From Bacteroidetes bacterium ADurb.Bin302 (lineage in GTDB: Bacteria > Bacteroidota > Bacteroidia > Bacteroidales > Paludibacteraceae), in contig MWBK01000114.1 in assembly GCA_002069025.1 (NCBI GenBank), forward strand, positions 1 through 38,299: 38,299 nt of DNA, written 5' to 3'. The notes under the pieces are model-generated. The model worked only from the letters and a program-made list of their open reading frames with translations. It made no database searches and was not told the origin of the DNA. This document shows positions 16,235-24,951 of the stretch, one piece after another; positions within the stretch are counted from its first letter, which is position 1, and each line of letters opens with the position of its first letter. The position numbers were made by a program, and so were the translations under genes.

Positions 16235-16242
16235 CAAAAATA
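16235..16242 (-). promoter_or_regulatory. -7 box of recJ
   Basis: TATTTTTG on the minus strand; the start would be near 16229. No clear -33 element is present. The box overlaps the start region of the opposing sua5 promoter. Confidence 0.5.
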
Positions 16243-16276
16243 CAAACGGTAAAAATACATATAATATTTTAAAAAT

Positions 16277-16282
16277 AAGGAG
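16277..16282 (+). promoter_or_regulatory. Shine-Dalgarno that decides the tsaC start
   Basis: AAGGAG is a strong ribosome-binding site, rare in this window. It is six bases from the ATG at 16289 and zero from the ATG at 16283, so translation should begin at 16289. Confidence 0.6.
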
Positions 16283-16288
16283 ATGGAT

Positions 16289-16873
16289 ATGGATAATTAT
16301 GAAAAAATAATATCTGATGAGGTTAAGAAAACAATAGAAGTTTTACGCGCCGGCGGAATTATACTATATCCTACCGATACTGTTTGGGGAATTGGATGTG
16401 ATGCAACAAATGCAGAGGCTGTTGAAAAAATATATAAAATAAAGCAGCGTGATGATTCCAAATCAATGTTAGTTATTACTGATGGAATGGCCAGAATTCA
16501 GAGTTACGTTGACGAAATCCCTGACATAGCATGGGATCTCGCAGAACTTGCAGATAAACCGATTACTATAATTTACCCTCAAGCAAAAAATCTAGCTGCG
16601 AATCTTATTTCTGATGATGGTAGCATTGGAATAAGAATAAGTTCTGAAAAGTTTTCAAAGCAATTATGTGCTGCATTTAGACGTCCAATTGTTTCGACTT
16701 CTGCAAATATTAGCGGTGAACCCTCACCTGAATGTTTTGCCGAAATATCCGACATAATAAAAGATCAAATGGATTATATTGTTCAATATCGTCAAGACGA
16801 TACTCAAAAAAAACAGGCATCATCTATAATTAAGTTGAAAAAAAATGGTACTTTTGTCATCCTTAGACACTAA
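16289..16873 (+). CDS. tsaC: Threonylcarbamoyl-AMP synthase (Sua5/YrdC)
   Basis: The enzyme makes threonylcarbamoyl-AMP, the intermediate for t6A37 in tRNAs reading ANN codons. The roughly 194-residue protein is a single YrdC domain without the C-terminal Sua5 extension. It shows GGIILYPTDTVWGIGCDA, the KIKQRDDSKSM segment with the K-x-R and Ser/Lys ATP-binding residues, and RPIVSTSANISGEPSP. Two in-frame ATGs compete. An AAGGAG Shine-Dalgarno (16277-16282) abuts the first (16283) but is ideally six bases from the second (16289), so I use 16289. It leads an operon with a sugar transferase and a ClC channel. A YciO-type paralog lies at 27441. Confidence 0.93.
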   Translation: MDNYEKIISDEVKKTIEVLRAGGIILYPTDTVWGIGCDATNAEAVEKIYKIKQRDDSKSMLVITDGMARIQSYVDEIPDIAWDLAELADKPITIIYPQAKNLAANLISDDGSIGIRISSEKFSKQLCAAFRRPIVSTSANISGEPSPECFAEISDIIKDQMDYIVQYRQDDTQKKQASSIIKLKKNGTFVILRH

Positions 16874-16878
16874 TCGAT

Positions 16879-18276
16879 TTGAATGTTAAATATCAATTAT
16901 ATAAGTATCTCATAGCTGATGCGATTTCCGCATTTGTAACTTGGGTTATTTTCTATGTTTTTAGACGAATAGAGGTTGACTTATCTACGTTCAGCCTCAA
17001 TTTGTTTATGCCTCAGTATAATGCTAGAATCCTGTTCCCTTTAGTACCAATATTTTGGTTGTTTATGTATTGGCTGTCAGGATATTACGGTGAAGTATGT
17101 TTTAAATCGAGGTTGTCTGAGTTCTGGACAACTCTTACATCAACATTATTCGGTACATTAATATTATTTTTTACAATTGTAATTGATGATCCTGTATCCG
17201 ATTATACCATCTTTTACACATCATATCTGCTTCTATTTGGAATGCAATTTACATTTACGTACTTTACACGTTTATGCATTACCACAATTACGCAGAAAAA
17301 CATGCAAAAAAGGCGAATAGGATTTAATACTCTAATAATTGGAGTGGGAGAAAAAGCTGTAAAGTTGCAATCTGATTTAGATTCTATGCCTAAATCACTA
17401 GGCTTTAACGTTGTAGGTTTTGCTTATTCCAATTCTGACAGTAAAGTTTGTGTGGACTCAAAATCAGTACTTGGTAATATTAATGATGTAGAGAATCTAT
17501 TGTTGAATTACAAAATCACAGTAGTTATTATTGCAATAGATAGAGTAAGTGAGTCTGAAATATATGATTTGATGCATATTTTGTGTGGCAAATCGGTAAA
17601 AATCAAACTTATACCAAGTAGATATGAATTGTTGACAGGTAGTGTTAAATTGACTAATATCTATGGCATTCCAATGGTTGATTTAACAGAGGTTGTTATG
17701 CCTGAATGGCAGAAGAATGTAAAAAGATTAACCGATATTGTAATATCCGCCATAGTACTGATTGTGTTTAGTCCTGTGTATGCAATAATAGCATTAAAAA
17801 TTTTCAAAAAACCTATATACAAGCAAGAACGTATCGGCTTACATGGTAAACCATTTATGATGTATAAGTTTAGAACAATGGTTATTGATGCTGAAAATGG
17901 GGAGGCTTTGTTATCATCAAAAGATGATCCGAGAATTATTAAGATAGGGCATTTTTTGAGGAAATACAGATTAGACGAATTACCTCAATTTTTTAATGTA
18001 CTTAAGGGTGATATGTCTTTGGTAGGACCTCGTCCCGAGCGAGAATATTTTATTAATCAAATAGTAAAAGATGCTCCATATTATTATATGTTGAGTAATG
18101 TTCGTCCGGGTCTGACTTCGTGGGGAATGGTTAAGTTTGGATATGCTCAAACTGTTGAACAAATGATTGAGCGTGCAAATTATGATGTTCTTTATTTGGA
18201 AAATATGTCAATAATTGTTGATTGTAAAATTGCGATATATACAATTAAGACAATTATTACAGGGAAAGGGATTTAA
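16879..18276 (+). CDS. Undecaprenyl-phosphate sugar phosphotransferase (WcaJ type)
   Basis: This membrane enzyme moves a sugar-1-phosphate from a nucleotide sugar to undecaprenyl phosphate, starting capsule, exopolysaccharide or O-antigen repeat units. The 465-residue protein has four N-terminal membrane helices (about 10-140), a CoA-binding-like central domain (LIIGVGEKAV), another membrane helix near 280, and the PF02397 catalytic domain. That domain has KQERIGLHGKPFMMYKFRTM, RKYRLDELPQFFNVLKGDMS and LVGPRPE. No ATG is available: an upstream in-frame stop lies at 16864 and the next Met is residue 44. The TTG at 16879, five bases after tsaC, is therefore the likely start. The sugar is unknown. 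Confidence 0.9.
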   Translation: MNVKYQLYKYLIADAISAFVTWVIFYVFRRIEVDLSTFSLNLFMPQYNARILFPLVPIFWLFMYWLSGYYGEVCFKSRLSEFWTTLTSTLFGTLILFFTIVIDDPVSDYTIFYTSYLLLFGMQFTFTYFTRLCITTITQKNMQKRRIGFNTLIIGVGEKAVKLQSDLDSMPKSLGFNVVGFAYSNSDSKVCVDSKSVLGNINDVENLLLNYKITVVIIAIDRVSESEIYDLMHILCGKSVKIKLIPSRYELLTGSVKLTNIYGIPMVDLTEVVMPEWQKNVKRLTDIVISAIVLIVFSPVYAIIALKIFKKPIYKQERIGLHGKPFMMYKFRTMVIDAENGEALLSSKDDPRIIKIGHFLRKYRLDELPQFFNVLKGDMSLVGPRPEREYFINQIVKDAPYYYMLSNVRPGLTSWGMVKFGYAQTVEQMIERANYDVLYLENMSIIVDCKIAIYTIKTIITGKGI

Positions 18277-18277
18277 T

Positions 18278-20044
18278 ATGATATCAAATTGGTATACCAA
18301 ATTATTGAATTGGCGTGAGAAAAAAATTCCAACACAACGCTTTGTTATTTTACTAAGTTTTTTTGTTGGTATTTTTACTGCTCTTTCTGCGTGCTTGCTT
18401 AAGGCAGGGATTCATGGAATACAAAAATTATTGACTCTCAATTTTAATATTAATTCCGAGAATTTTCTGTACTTATTATACCCGGTTATAGGTATTTTGT
18501 TGTCTGCATTATTCGTTAAATATATTGTTAAAGACGACATAAGTCATGGTGTTACTCGAATACTATATGCAATCTCTCAGCGTAAAAGTATTCTGAAATC
18601 GCACAATATGTGGACTTCAGTTGTAGCAAGTTCTATGACAATTGGTTTTGGTGGATCGGTCGGAGCTGAGGCTCCTGTTGTACTTACAGGTTCGGCAATC
18701 GGTTCAAACCTTGGCAGGTTCTTTAAAATGGACCAGAAAACATTGATGCTTATGGTTGGTTGTGGAGCTGCAGGTGCAATTAGTGGAATTTTTAAAGCTC
18801 CAATTGCCGGTGTAGTATTTACTATCGAAGTATTAATGTTGGATATGACTTTTACCTCGATAATTCCATTGTTAATATCCTCAGTTACTGCAACTGCTGT
18901 ATCTTATTTTCTTATGGGTGATGCAGTTATGTTCTCTATGCAAGGTGAGGCATTTGTGTTGAATCGCATTCCTGCATACTTAATGTTAGGTGTTGTTTGC
19001 GGTTTTGCATCATTGTATTTTACGCGCGGAATGAATTGGTTGGAAGATTTCTTTCGTAAATTAAAAAACTTTTGGAGTAAACTGGTTATTGGTGGTTTGA
19101 TTTTGAGTGCATTGATATTCTTATTGCCTCCGTTATATGGTGAGGGTTACGATTCGATATCAGCTTTACTTAATAATAATACCAATGGATTGTTCGATAA
19201 TAGTTTGTTTTACAATTTTAAAGACAATCAATACTGGGTGTTGTTTTACATGTCTTTGATAGTAACATTTAAAATATTTGCATCTGCCGCTACAAATGCA
19301 GCCGGTGGTTGTGGTGGTATTTTCGCTCCATCTTTGTTTGTAGGTTGTTTTGTTGGATTTATTGTAGCAATAGTTTTGCAACTTATAGGTATACCGGTTC
19401 CGGCTCAGAATTTTGCATTGGCAGGAATGGCAGGATTGATGTCGGGAGTTATGCATGCTCCATTAACAGGTATATTCCTAATTGCCGAACTATCAGGAGG
19501 TTATTCTCTATTTATGCCTTTGATGATTGTTTCTGTTGTGTCTTATTGTACAATTATATTGTTCGAGCCTCACAGTTTGTATGCAATGCGTTTAGCAAAA
19601 AAAGGAGAGTTGATTACGCATCATAAAGACAAAGCAGTTTTAAGTTTGCTGAAAACTGAAAATGTTATAGAAAAAGATTTTCAAGTTATTAAACCAGAGG
19701 CAATGTTTGGTGATTTGATAAAGTTGATTTCAAAATCAAAACGTAATATTTTCCCTGTAGTTGATGAGTCAGGAGTCTTTCTTGGTGTAGTAACTCTTGA
19801 AGAAATTCGTAATATAATGTTCCGCCCCGAATTGTATAATCGCTTCAATGTGCAAAAACTTATGGTTTCGCCGCCGGCGATAGTATCTATAGATGAATCT
19901 ATGGATACCGTTATGAAAAAATTTGAGCAAACTCATGCTTGGAATCTACCTGTACTTGACGGAGATAAATATGTAGGCTATGTTTCAAAATCGAAAATAT
20001 TCAGCGCATATAGAGATGTGCTTGTAGAATTTTCTTCTGATTGA
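18278..20044 (+). CDS. ClC-family chloride channel/transporter with CBS pair
   Basis: This 588-residue membrane protein has a ClC core of about 430 residues and two C-terminal CBS domains (about 455-585). Selectivity motifs are GGSVGAEAP, with the gating glutamate (ClC-ec1 Glu148 position), and GGCGGIFAPSLFVG. The usual GSGIP is replaced by ISHGV. In KAPIAGVVFTIEV the position of the ClC-ec1 proton glutamate (Glu203) is valine, as in animal ClC channels. The ATG at 18278 is one base after the sugar-transferase stop; a longer frame from 18215 overlaps that gene and is unlikely. It ends directly against the convergent CotH gene. Confidence 0.93.
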   Translation: MISNWYTKLLNWREKKIPTQRFVILLSFFVGIFTALSACLLKAGIHGIQKLLTLNFNINSENFLYLLYPVIGILLSALFVKYIVKDDISHGVTRILYAISQRKSILKSHNMWTSVVASSMTIGFGGSVGAEAPVVLTGSAIGSNLGRFFKMDQKTLMLMVGCGAAGAISGIFKAPIAGVVFTIEVLMLDMTFTSIIPLLISSVTATAVSYFLMGDAVMFSMQGEAFVLNRIPAYLMLGVVCGFASLYFTRGMNWLEDFFRKLKNFWSKLVIGGLILSALIFLLPPLYGEGYDSISALLNNNTNGLFDNSLFYNFKDNQYWVLFYMSLIVTFKIFASAATNAAGGCGGIFAPSLFVGCFVGFIVAIVLQLIGIPVPAQNFALAGMAGLMSGVMHAPLTGIFLIAELSGGYSLFMPLMIVSVVSYCTIILFEPHSLYAMRLAKKGELITHHKDKAVLSLLKTENVIEKDFQVIKPEAMFGDLIKLISKSKRNIFPVVDESGVFLGVVTLEEIRNIMFRPELYNRFNVQKLMVSPPAIVSIDESMDTVMKKFEQTHAWNLPVLDGDKYVGYVSKSKIFSAYRDVLVEFSSD

Positions 20045-21295
20045 TTATGGATTAATCTGCGAATCCATCCAATCAAAGCGATTAAGTAAATATTTTTTTA
20101 AAAATTCAACTTGTCCTGCGTAATTATCAGGCAGATTTGTTACCGAATACCATTCATTGTCATTAAAGATAGGCCAAATATTAAAATTCTCTTCTTGTGA
20201 GTATTTTAAGTATTCTTTTACAGAATCTATCGACATAATTACAGCTAACAAAACAGGTTTGTAAGTATTCCAAGCCACCTGCATTTCTTGTTTAAAATCA
20301 GGATCCGTATACATTCGATATATGTAGGCATTATATAAAACATGCCAACCGGTTGCTCTTTGACATACTTCACTATGACCTGAGTTGCCTGCTCCTAAAT
20401 CAAAATCCCAAACAGGGCCCATAAATAATTTTTCGCCTGTCAACCTTTGATGAAAATAGATGCTGGAATATGTTCGGGCATCAACGTTTTTAAATAATTC
20501 GTTTATCAATAACCATTTTATTACACTTTTTGTGTCATAATATTTCCTGAATCCATTTTTGGGGTCTTTATAATTATTTGAATCTAAAATCCTTTCAGCA
20601 TTATTAAAATACCCTGAAATCTGATTTTTCTCGGCTTGAGTAATATCTGTAGGTTCTTCTATGACTACAGGGAAACGAGATGTCTTAAACCAAGGCTTAT
20701 TTTGAGTTTCGTAAATGCGTTGGTCTATTTCTAAAAGATTGACTGCTTCAAGTCTGCCGTTTCCTATCTCTATTTGATCTGTAAGAAGATAATTTCCCTG
20801 ATGCACTCCGTTTATAAACAGTTCGACAAAAAGATGCTGTGGAGTATAATCCATATTCAGTTTCTCGCTCATTTCAAAGGCGAGATAATTTCGCATCAAA
20901 GTTTTGTCGGCATAATTGGCAAGTAGAATCCATTTTTTTGCCGGATTAAGTCCGAAAATGCCTGCTTTTTCGTCTAATTTTATTTTGTATGGACGTTTGG
21001 GCATATCCCAAGTAGAATTTCCTCTTCCTCTTATTTGGCCTTTTGCTATTATAGTATCACCGGGGCTCATGTTGTTGGGGTCAAATTCGGCTGTCATAGT
21101 TCTGTAAACACTCTTATTTGAACTTACATTTTTGCCTCCGTCAATAACAATGCGTATTATAGGTAGATGAGTGAAAGTGCTTGGTTTTATATCGTTTTTT
21201 GGGGGATCTTCCGTGGGCTCACCGGTATTTGTATCGTTACATGATGTAAAGAGTGCAAAAAGGGGTATTATAGTTAAAAATATGATTTTTCTCAT
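20045..21295 (-). CDS. CotH-family kinase-like lipoprotein
   Basis: This 416-residue exported lipoprotein starts at MRKIIFL with a signal peptide and lipobox LFTSC (cleavage before Cys19). The mature part is a CotH domain, the protein-kinase-like fold first known from spore coat protein H. The segments RGRGNSTWDMPKRPYKIKL, KKWILLANYADKTLMRNYL, GNYLLTDQIEIG and GPVWDFDLGAGN (nucleotide/metal Asp pair) are all present. Its role outside spore formers is unknown; outer-membrane or surface location is inferred from the lipobox. The frame extends upstream to 21331, but the signal peptide fixes the start at 21295. The stop codon abuts that of the ClC gene. Confidence 0.88.
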   Translation of the reverse strand: MRKIIFLTIIPLFALFTSCNDTNTGEPTEDPPKNDIKPSTFTHLPIIRIVIDGGKNVSSNKSVYRTMTAEFDPNNMSPGDTIIAKGQIRGRGNSTWDMPKRPYKIKLDEKAGIFGLNPAKKWILLANYADKTLMRNYLAFEMSEKLNMDYTPQHLFVELFINGVHQGNYLLTDQIEIGNGRLEAVNLLEIDQRIYETQNKPWFKTSRFPVVIEEPTDITQAEKNQISGYFNNAERILDSNNYKDPKNGFRKYYDTKSVIKWLLINELFKNVDARTYSSIYFHQRLTGEKLFMGPVWDFDLGAGNSGHSEVCQRATGWHVLYNAYIYRMYTDPDFKQEMQVAWNTYKPVLLAVIMSIDSVKEYLKYSQEENFNIWPIFNDNEWYSVTNLPDNYAGQVEFLKKYLLNRFDWMDSQINP

Positions 21296-21367
21296 AATAT
21301 TATTATAGGCCGCAAACGATATAAATAACAAAGATGAGGTTTTTTTTGTTAAATATCAAAGTTTTTG

Positions 21368-21399
21368 TTGCTTTTGTATAAAAATTAGACTTACCTTTG
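21368..21399 (+). promoter_or_regulatory. Promoter of the thiamine uptake operon
   Basis: TTG (21368-21370), 21 bp and TACCTTTG (21392-21399) fit the consensus. RNA would start near 21405, exactly at the riboswitch P1 stem. Confidence 0.65.
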
Positions 21400-21402
21400 T
21401 TG

Positions 21403-21501
21403 TCGATATAGGGGTGCCTTACTTTCAGGCTGAGATCATACCCATTGCACCGGATACGGATAATGCCGAGACCGGGATGGAACGCAGAAACATCGTACCC
21501 C
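21403..21501 (+). ncRNA. TPP riboswitch (THI element)
   Basis: All conserved parts of the thiamine pyrophosphate aptamer are visible. P1 is CGAT/ATCG (21404-21407, 21492-21495). P2 is GGGT/ACCC (21412-21415, 21440-21443). A short P3 is GCCT/AGGC, followed by the invariant CTGAGA (21430-21435). P4 is CCGG/CCGG, and P5 is CGG-ATAATG-CCG, the pyrophosphate/pyrimidine-sensing core. TACCCC just after P1 (21496-21501) can instead pair with GGGGTG (21411-21416) and would break P2, a candidate expression switch. No classical terminator follows, so control of translation at 21530 is more likely. Confidence 0.95.
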
Positions 21502-21529
21502 GAGTTCTGTAATTTTTATTCAATTTATT

Positions 21530-23758
21530 ATGCAAAAAAATGGAATGTTGTCTTTTAAGATAACAAGTGTAGCACTTTTTGTGTCGGGCATTATTTGTGC
21601 TCAAACTATTGTAATTGATTCGTCTAAGATTTATGAATTGGAGCAGGTAGAAGTTTTAGCAACCAGAGTGGACTATAAAACACCCGCTGTTTACACAAAT
21701 TTAAAAGAGCACGAACTATTGCAAAATAGCTATGGTAAAGATGTCCCATATCTATTACAAACAACACCTTCAATTGTTTCAATGTCTGATGCCGGTAATG
21801 GAGTGGGTTATACCGAAATACGTATGCGTGGTTATGATGGTACTCGCATCAACGTAACTGCAAATGGAGTCCCTATGAATGATGCAGAGAGTCATAAAAT
21901 GTATTGGGTTGATACTCCTGACTTTATTTCGGCGGTAGGCTCTATTCAGGTGCAAAGAGGAGCAGGAACATCTACAAACGGAACCGGAGCTTTTGGTGGA
22001 GGTATTAATATGACTACAGACAAATTACCTTCAGTTTTTGGCGGTGAAGCGTCATTGAGTTATGGTTCTTTTAATACAAATAAGCAATCGATAAGATTGT
22101 CATCAGGCTTACTTAATAAAAAATGGGCTGTTGACGGACGTCTTTCGCATGTATATTCCGATGGATACATGGAAAGAGCATCTGCAAGTTTACTTTCATA
22201 TATGGTGCAAGCAGCATATTATACTGATAAAACTATGCTTAAATTGTTGTCTTATGGAGGTTCGGAGAAAACATATAATGCATGGGATGGCATCACTAAA
22301 GTTCAAATGGAGAAAAATCGCAGATACAATCCATGTGGAGAAATTACGGATAAAGATGGTAATGTAACTGGATTTTACGATAATCAAAAAGATAATTATT
22401 TGCAGATAAATAATCAATTTTTAGTGAATCATAAATTCAATGCACGTTGGGATATGAGTGTTACTGCTCATTATACTTATGGTAACGGTTATTACGAGCA
22501 GTACAAGAATAATAGAAGTTTATACACTTATATGTTGGATAATTTAATCGATAAGGATGATAATCCATTAAGTAAAAGTAATCTTGTACGTAAAAAAGGA
22601 ATGTATAACCATTTTGGAGGATTTGTAAGTTCCGCAAATTATCAGATCAGTAAACTTAAATTATCATTCGGTTTAGCATGGAATACTTATACAGGCGACC
22701 ATTACGGCGATGTGCTTAATGTTGTTGATGCTGTTAACTTTAATGCTCCATTCGAGTATTATAGAAATTCATCAATAAAACACGACGGTAATATTTTTGT
22801 AAAAGCTAATTGGGAAATATTCAAAGGTTTTCATTTATATTCTGATGTTCAATATCGTTTTGTAAATCAAAGAATATGGGGCAAAGATGACTTGTATGAT
22901 TACAACACATCAGATATGCAAGAAATTAATATTAATAAGATATTCAATTTTATAAATCCTAAATTCGGTATAAACTATAATTTTTTGAAATACAATAGTG
23001 TATATGCATCATTCGCTATGGCAAATAGAGAGCCGACTCGTAAAGATTTTGTAAATGCAGAAAAAGGGAAGGACCCATTAGCAGAACAATTATATGATAT
23101 TGAATTCGGCTATCGTTTAAATCATAAATATGTAGAACTTGGACTTAATTTCTATTATATGATTTACAAAGATCAATTAGTTTTAACAGGCGAACAAAAT
23201 CCGGATACTTATGAAGCCTTATATATGAATGTTCCAAACAGTTATCGTCGTGGTATAGAACTATCGATTATGGGGCATCCTCTAAAATGGTTTTCTTTAG
23301 GCGGGAACTTAACTTTGAGTCAAAATAGAGTGCTTGATTATACAGAATATGTATCAAATTCGGACACATGGGAAATGGATGCCATATATATCGGAACATC
23401 AACTTTGTCGTATTCACCTAGTGTTATAGCATCAACAGATTTCAATTTCCATACACATGGTTTCGAGGTTGATATTTTTACTCAATATGTTGGTAAACAG
23501 TATATTACCAATGGTCAAAATGAGAATCTTACAATAGATGATTATTGTGTTACAAATTTAAATCTTGCATATACTCTTAAAACAAAAAAAATCGAAAGTG
23601 TGAGATTTGGTATTGCACTTAATAACATATTTAATTCGAAGTATTGTGCTAATGCTTTTGCGTATTCCGAAATATCTGGTGGAGAACGTTATGATGAGGG
23701 GTATTATTTGCCTCAGGCTCAATTTAATTTCTTGGCTAATGTTACAATAAAATTTTAA
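21530..23758 (+). CDS. TonB-dependent outer-membrane receptor, probable thiamine uptake
   Basis: This 742-residue outer-membrane beta-barrel is energised by TonB. It has a signal peptide (about 1-24, ending ICAQ) and then directly a TonB box-like stretch and a plug domain (ELEQVEVLATR; IRMRGYDGTRINVTANGVPMND; VQRGAGTSTNGTGAFGGGINM). The barrel ends in the terminal aromatic strand (FNFLANVTIKF). There is no carboxypeptidase-like N-terminal domain and no SusD partner. The TPP riboswitch upstream and the PnuT gene downstream indicate thiamine or a derivative as ligand. This arrangement is known in Bacteroides. Confidence 0.93.
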   Translation: MQKNGMLSFKITSVALFVSGIICAQTIVIDSSKIYELEQVEVLATRVDYKTPAVYTNLKEHELLQNSYGKDVPYLLQTTPSIVSMSDAGNGVGYTEIRMRGYDGTRINVTANGVPMNDAESHKMYWVDTPDFISAVGSIQVQRGAGTSTNGTGAFGGGINMTTDKLPSVFGGEASLSYGSFNTNKQSIRLSSGLLNKKWAVDGRLSHVYSDGYMERASASLLSYMVQAAYYTDKTMLKLLSYGGSEKTYNAWDGITKVQMEKNRRYNPCGEITDKDGNVTGFYDNQKDNYLQINNQFLVNHKFNARWDMSVTAHYTYGNGYYEQYKNNRSLYTYMLDNLIDKDDNPLSKSNLVRKKGMYNHFGGFVSSANYQISKLKLSFGLAWNTYTGDHYGDVLNVVDAVNFNAPFEYYRNSSIKHDGNIFVKANWEIFKGFHLYSDVQYRFVNQRIWGKDDLYDYNTSDMQEININKIFNFINPKFGINYNFLKYNSVYASFAMANREPTRKDFVNAEKGKDPLAEQLYDIEFGYRLNHKYVELGLNFYYMIYKDQLVLTGEQNPDTYEALYMNVPNSYRRGIELSIMGHPLKWFSLGGNLTLSQNRVLDYTEYVSNSDTWEMDAIYIGTSTLSYSPSVIASTDFNFHTHGFEVDIFTQYVGKQYITNGQNENLTIDDYCVTNLNLAYTLKTKKIESVRFGIALNNIFNSKYCANAFAYSEISGGERYDEGYYLPQAQFNFLANVTIKF

Positions 23759-23762
23759 TAAA

Positions 23763-24338
23763 ATGGATTTAAAATTAATTCTTCAAATTATAGGGCTGAT
23801 ACTTGGTCTACTGTATTTATGGCTTGAGTATAAGGCCAATATTTGGCTTTGGCTGATAGGAATAATTATGCCTATTGTACATGGAATCTTATATCTTACA
23901 TCGGGACTATATGCAGATGCTGCCATGAATGTTTATTATGTAGTTGCAGGTTTGTATGGTTGGTTTATGTGGAGTAGGAAGCCGAATGGGTCTGATGCTG
24001 CGGTTATTAAAATTGGTCATACGCCACTAAAAAAGATAGTTCCTTTAGTATTAGCTTATGCAATTGCTCATGTTTTAATATATTATGTGTTGGTTAATTT
24101 TACTGATAGCACCGTGCCGTTCTGCGATAGTTTAACTACTGCTCTTAGTATAGTGGCTTTGTGGATGTTATCGCGTAAATATATTGAGCAATGGTTGGTA
24201 TGGTTGGTTGTGGATGCTATTACAGTCGGATTATATTTATACAAAGAAATACCCATAACTGCAGGTTTATATACACTCTACACTTGTATGGCTTTAGCGG
24301 GATATTTCAGATGGCGTAGAATGGTGAGCGAATGTTAA
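23763..24338 (+). CDS. pnuT: PnuC-family thiamine transporter (PnuT)
   Basis: This 191-residue inner-membrane protein of the PnuC/nicotinamide riboside transporter family has about seven hydrophobic helices. Family signatures are WLEYKANIWLWLIGIIMP, YADAAMNVYYVVAGLYGWFMW and LWMLSRKYIEQWLVWLVVD. Members under TPP riboswitch control are called PnuT and take up thiamine by facilitated diffusion, trapped by phosphorylation. It starts four bases after the TonB receptor. The thiamine pyrophosphokinase gene often found next in related genomes is absent; the following 600 bp hold only remnants. Confidence 0.92.
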   Translation: MDLKLILQIIGLILGLLYLWLEYKANIWLWLIGIIMPIVHGILYLTSGLYADAAMNVYYVVAGLYGWFMWSRKPNGSDAAVIKIGHTPLKKIVPLVLAYAIAHVLIYYVLVNFTDSTVPFCDSLTTALSIVALWMLSRKYIEQWLVWLVVDAITVGLYLYKEIPITAGLYTLYTCMALAGYFRWRRMVSEC

Positions 24339-24507
24339 GATTTGATTGTTTTAAAAATAATAGTTGTTTTTTGTAAAACAAATATTAAGTTTATAAGCGC
24401 AATTATACTGAATCACAAATATCCGTTTCGTATTTTGCTGCTGTAATCTATATTGTATATATTGTTATAGATAAAACTCCATTCAATACAAAAATTAAAA
24501 TAAGAAA

Positions 24508-24769
24508 ATGAGAATCATTAAGATGTTATTAGCGTGTATAAATTGTGCTTTGTATGCGCAAACTTACGAAAGTTATATGCTGAACAACAACCGATTACAA
24601 TACACAAAACAGAACAACTTCGATCTTATATCGTTTTTCAGGTTGTGAATACATCGAAGATATAGGTAAGTCCCAATTACCTATTAAAACTCTGTCTTTC
24701 GTAATTCCGAGAAACGCAACATCTGCAGGCGTAACAATACAAAAAATCTACGTATTAAAAGTGAAATAA
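24508..24769 (+). pseudogene. Frameshifted remnant of an exported protein
   Basis: An ATG at 24508 opens a 46-codon frame with a clear signal peptide (MRIIKMLLACINCALYAQT) that ends at 24648. Removing one T from the T5 tract at 24634-24638 joins it to the next frame, which stops at 24769. The joined stretch contains FSGCEYIEDIGKSQLPIKTL and SFVIPRNAT. That pattern resembles the N-terminal propeptide region of Bacteroidota secreted peptidases (gingipain C25-like: G-x-P-x-LP followed by a VP or IP strand); this is an inference. Even when repaired it stops after about 87 codons, so most of the original gene is missing. Confidence 0.6.
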
Positions 24770-24844
24770 CTTTTATTGCATTAAATAATTCCAACTTTTG
24801 ACATATGTTTATTGGCATTCAACTATTTTGCCATTTCTTTTGCG

Positions 24845-24868
24845 TTTCGCACTTCTTATTTGAATTTT
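24845..24868 (+). repeat. 24-bp dispersed repeat, copy 2
   Basis: This segment is identical over 24 bp to 1460-1437 on the minus strand. It lies 48 bp before a TACCTTTA box (24917-24924) and 83 bp before the ATG at 24952, almost the same geometry as at dapB. The rest of 24770-24951 is AT-rich and holds no other recognisable feature. Confidence 0.75.
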
Positions 24869-24951
24869 TAATATTAAAAAACAGAATAAAGTCATTTTTA
24901 TTAAAAATTATTGTATTACCTTTATAGGATAATCAAAAGAAAATTATAATT

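Noticed and set aside
18215..18277. Upstream extension of the ClC gene overlapping the sugar transferase
   Set aside because: The overlap is in another frame of a conserved domain; the ATG at 18278, one base after the upstream stop, fits better.
24364..24381. Inverted repeat TTGTTTT/AAAACAA after pnuT as a terminator
   Set aside because: The stem is almost all A-T, no T run follows, and such repeats are frequent by chance in AT-rich DNA.
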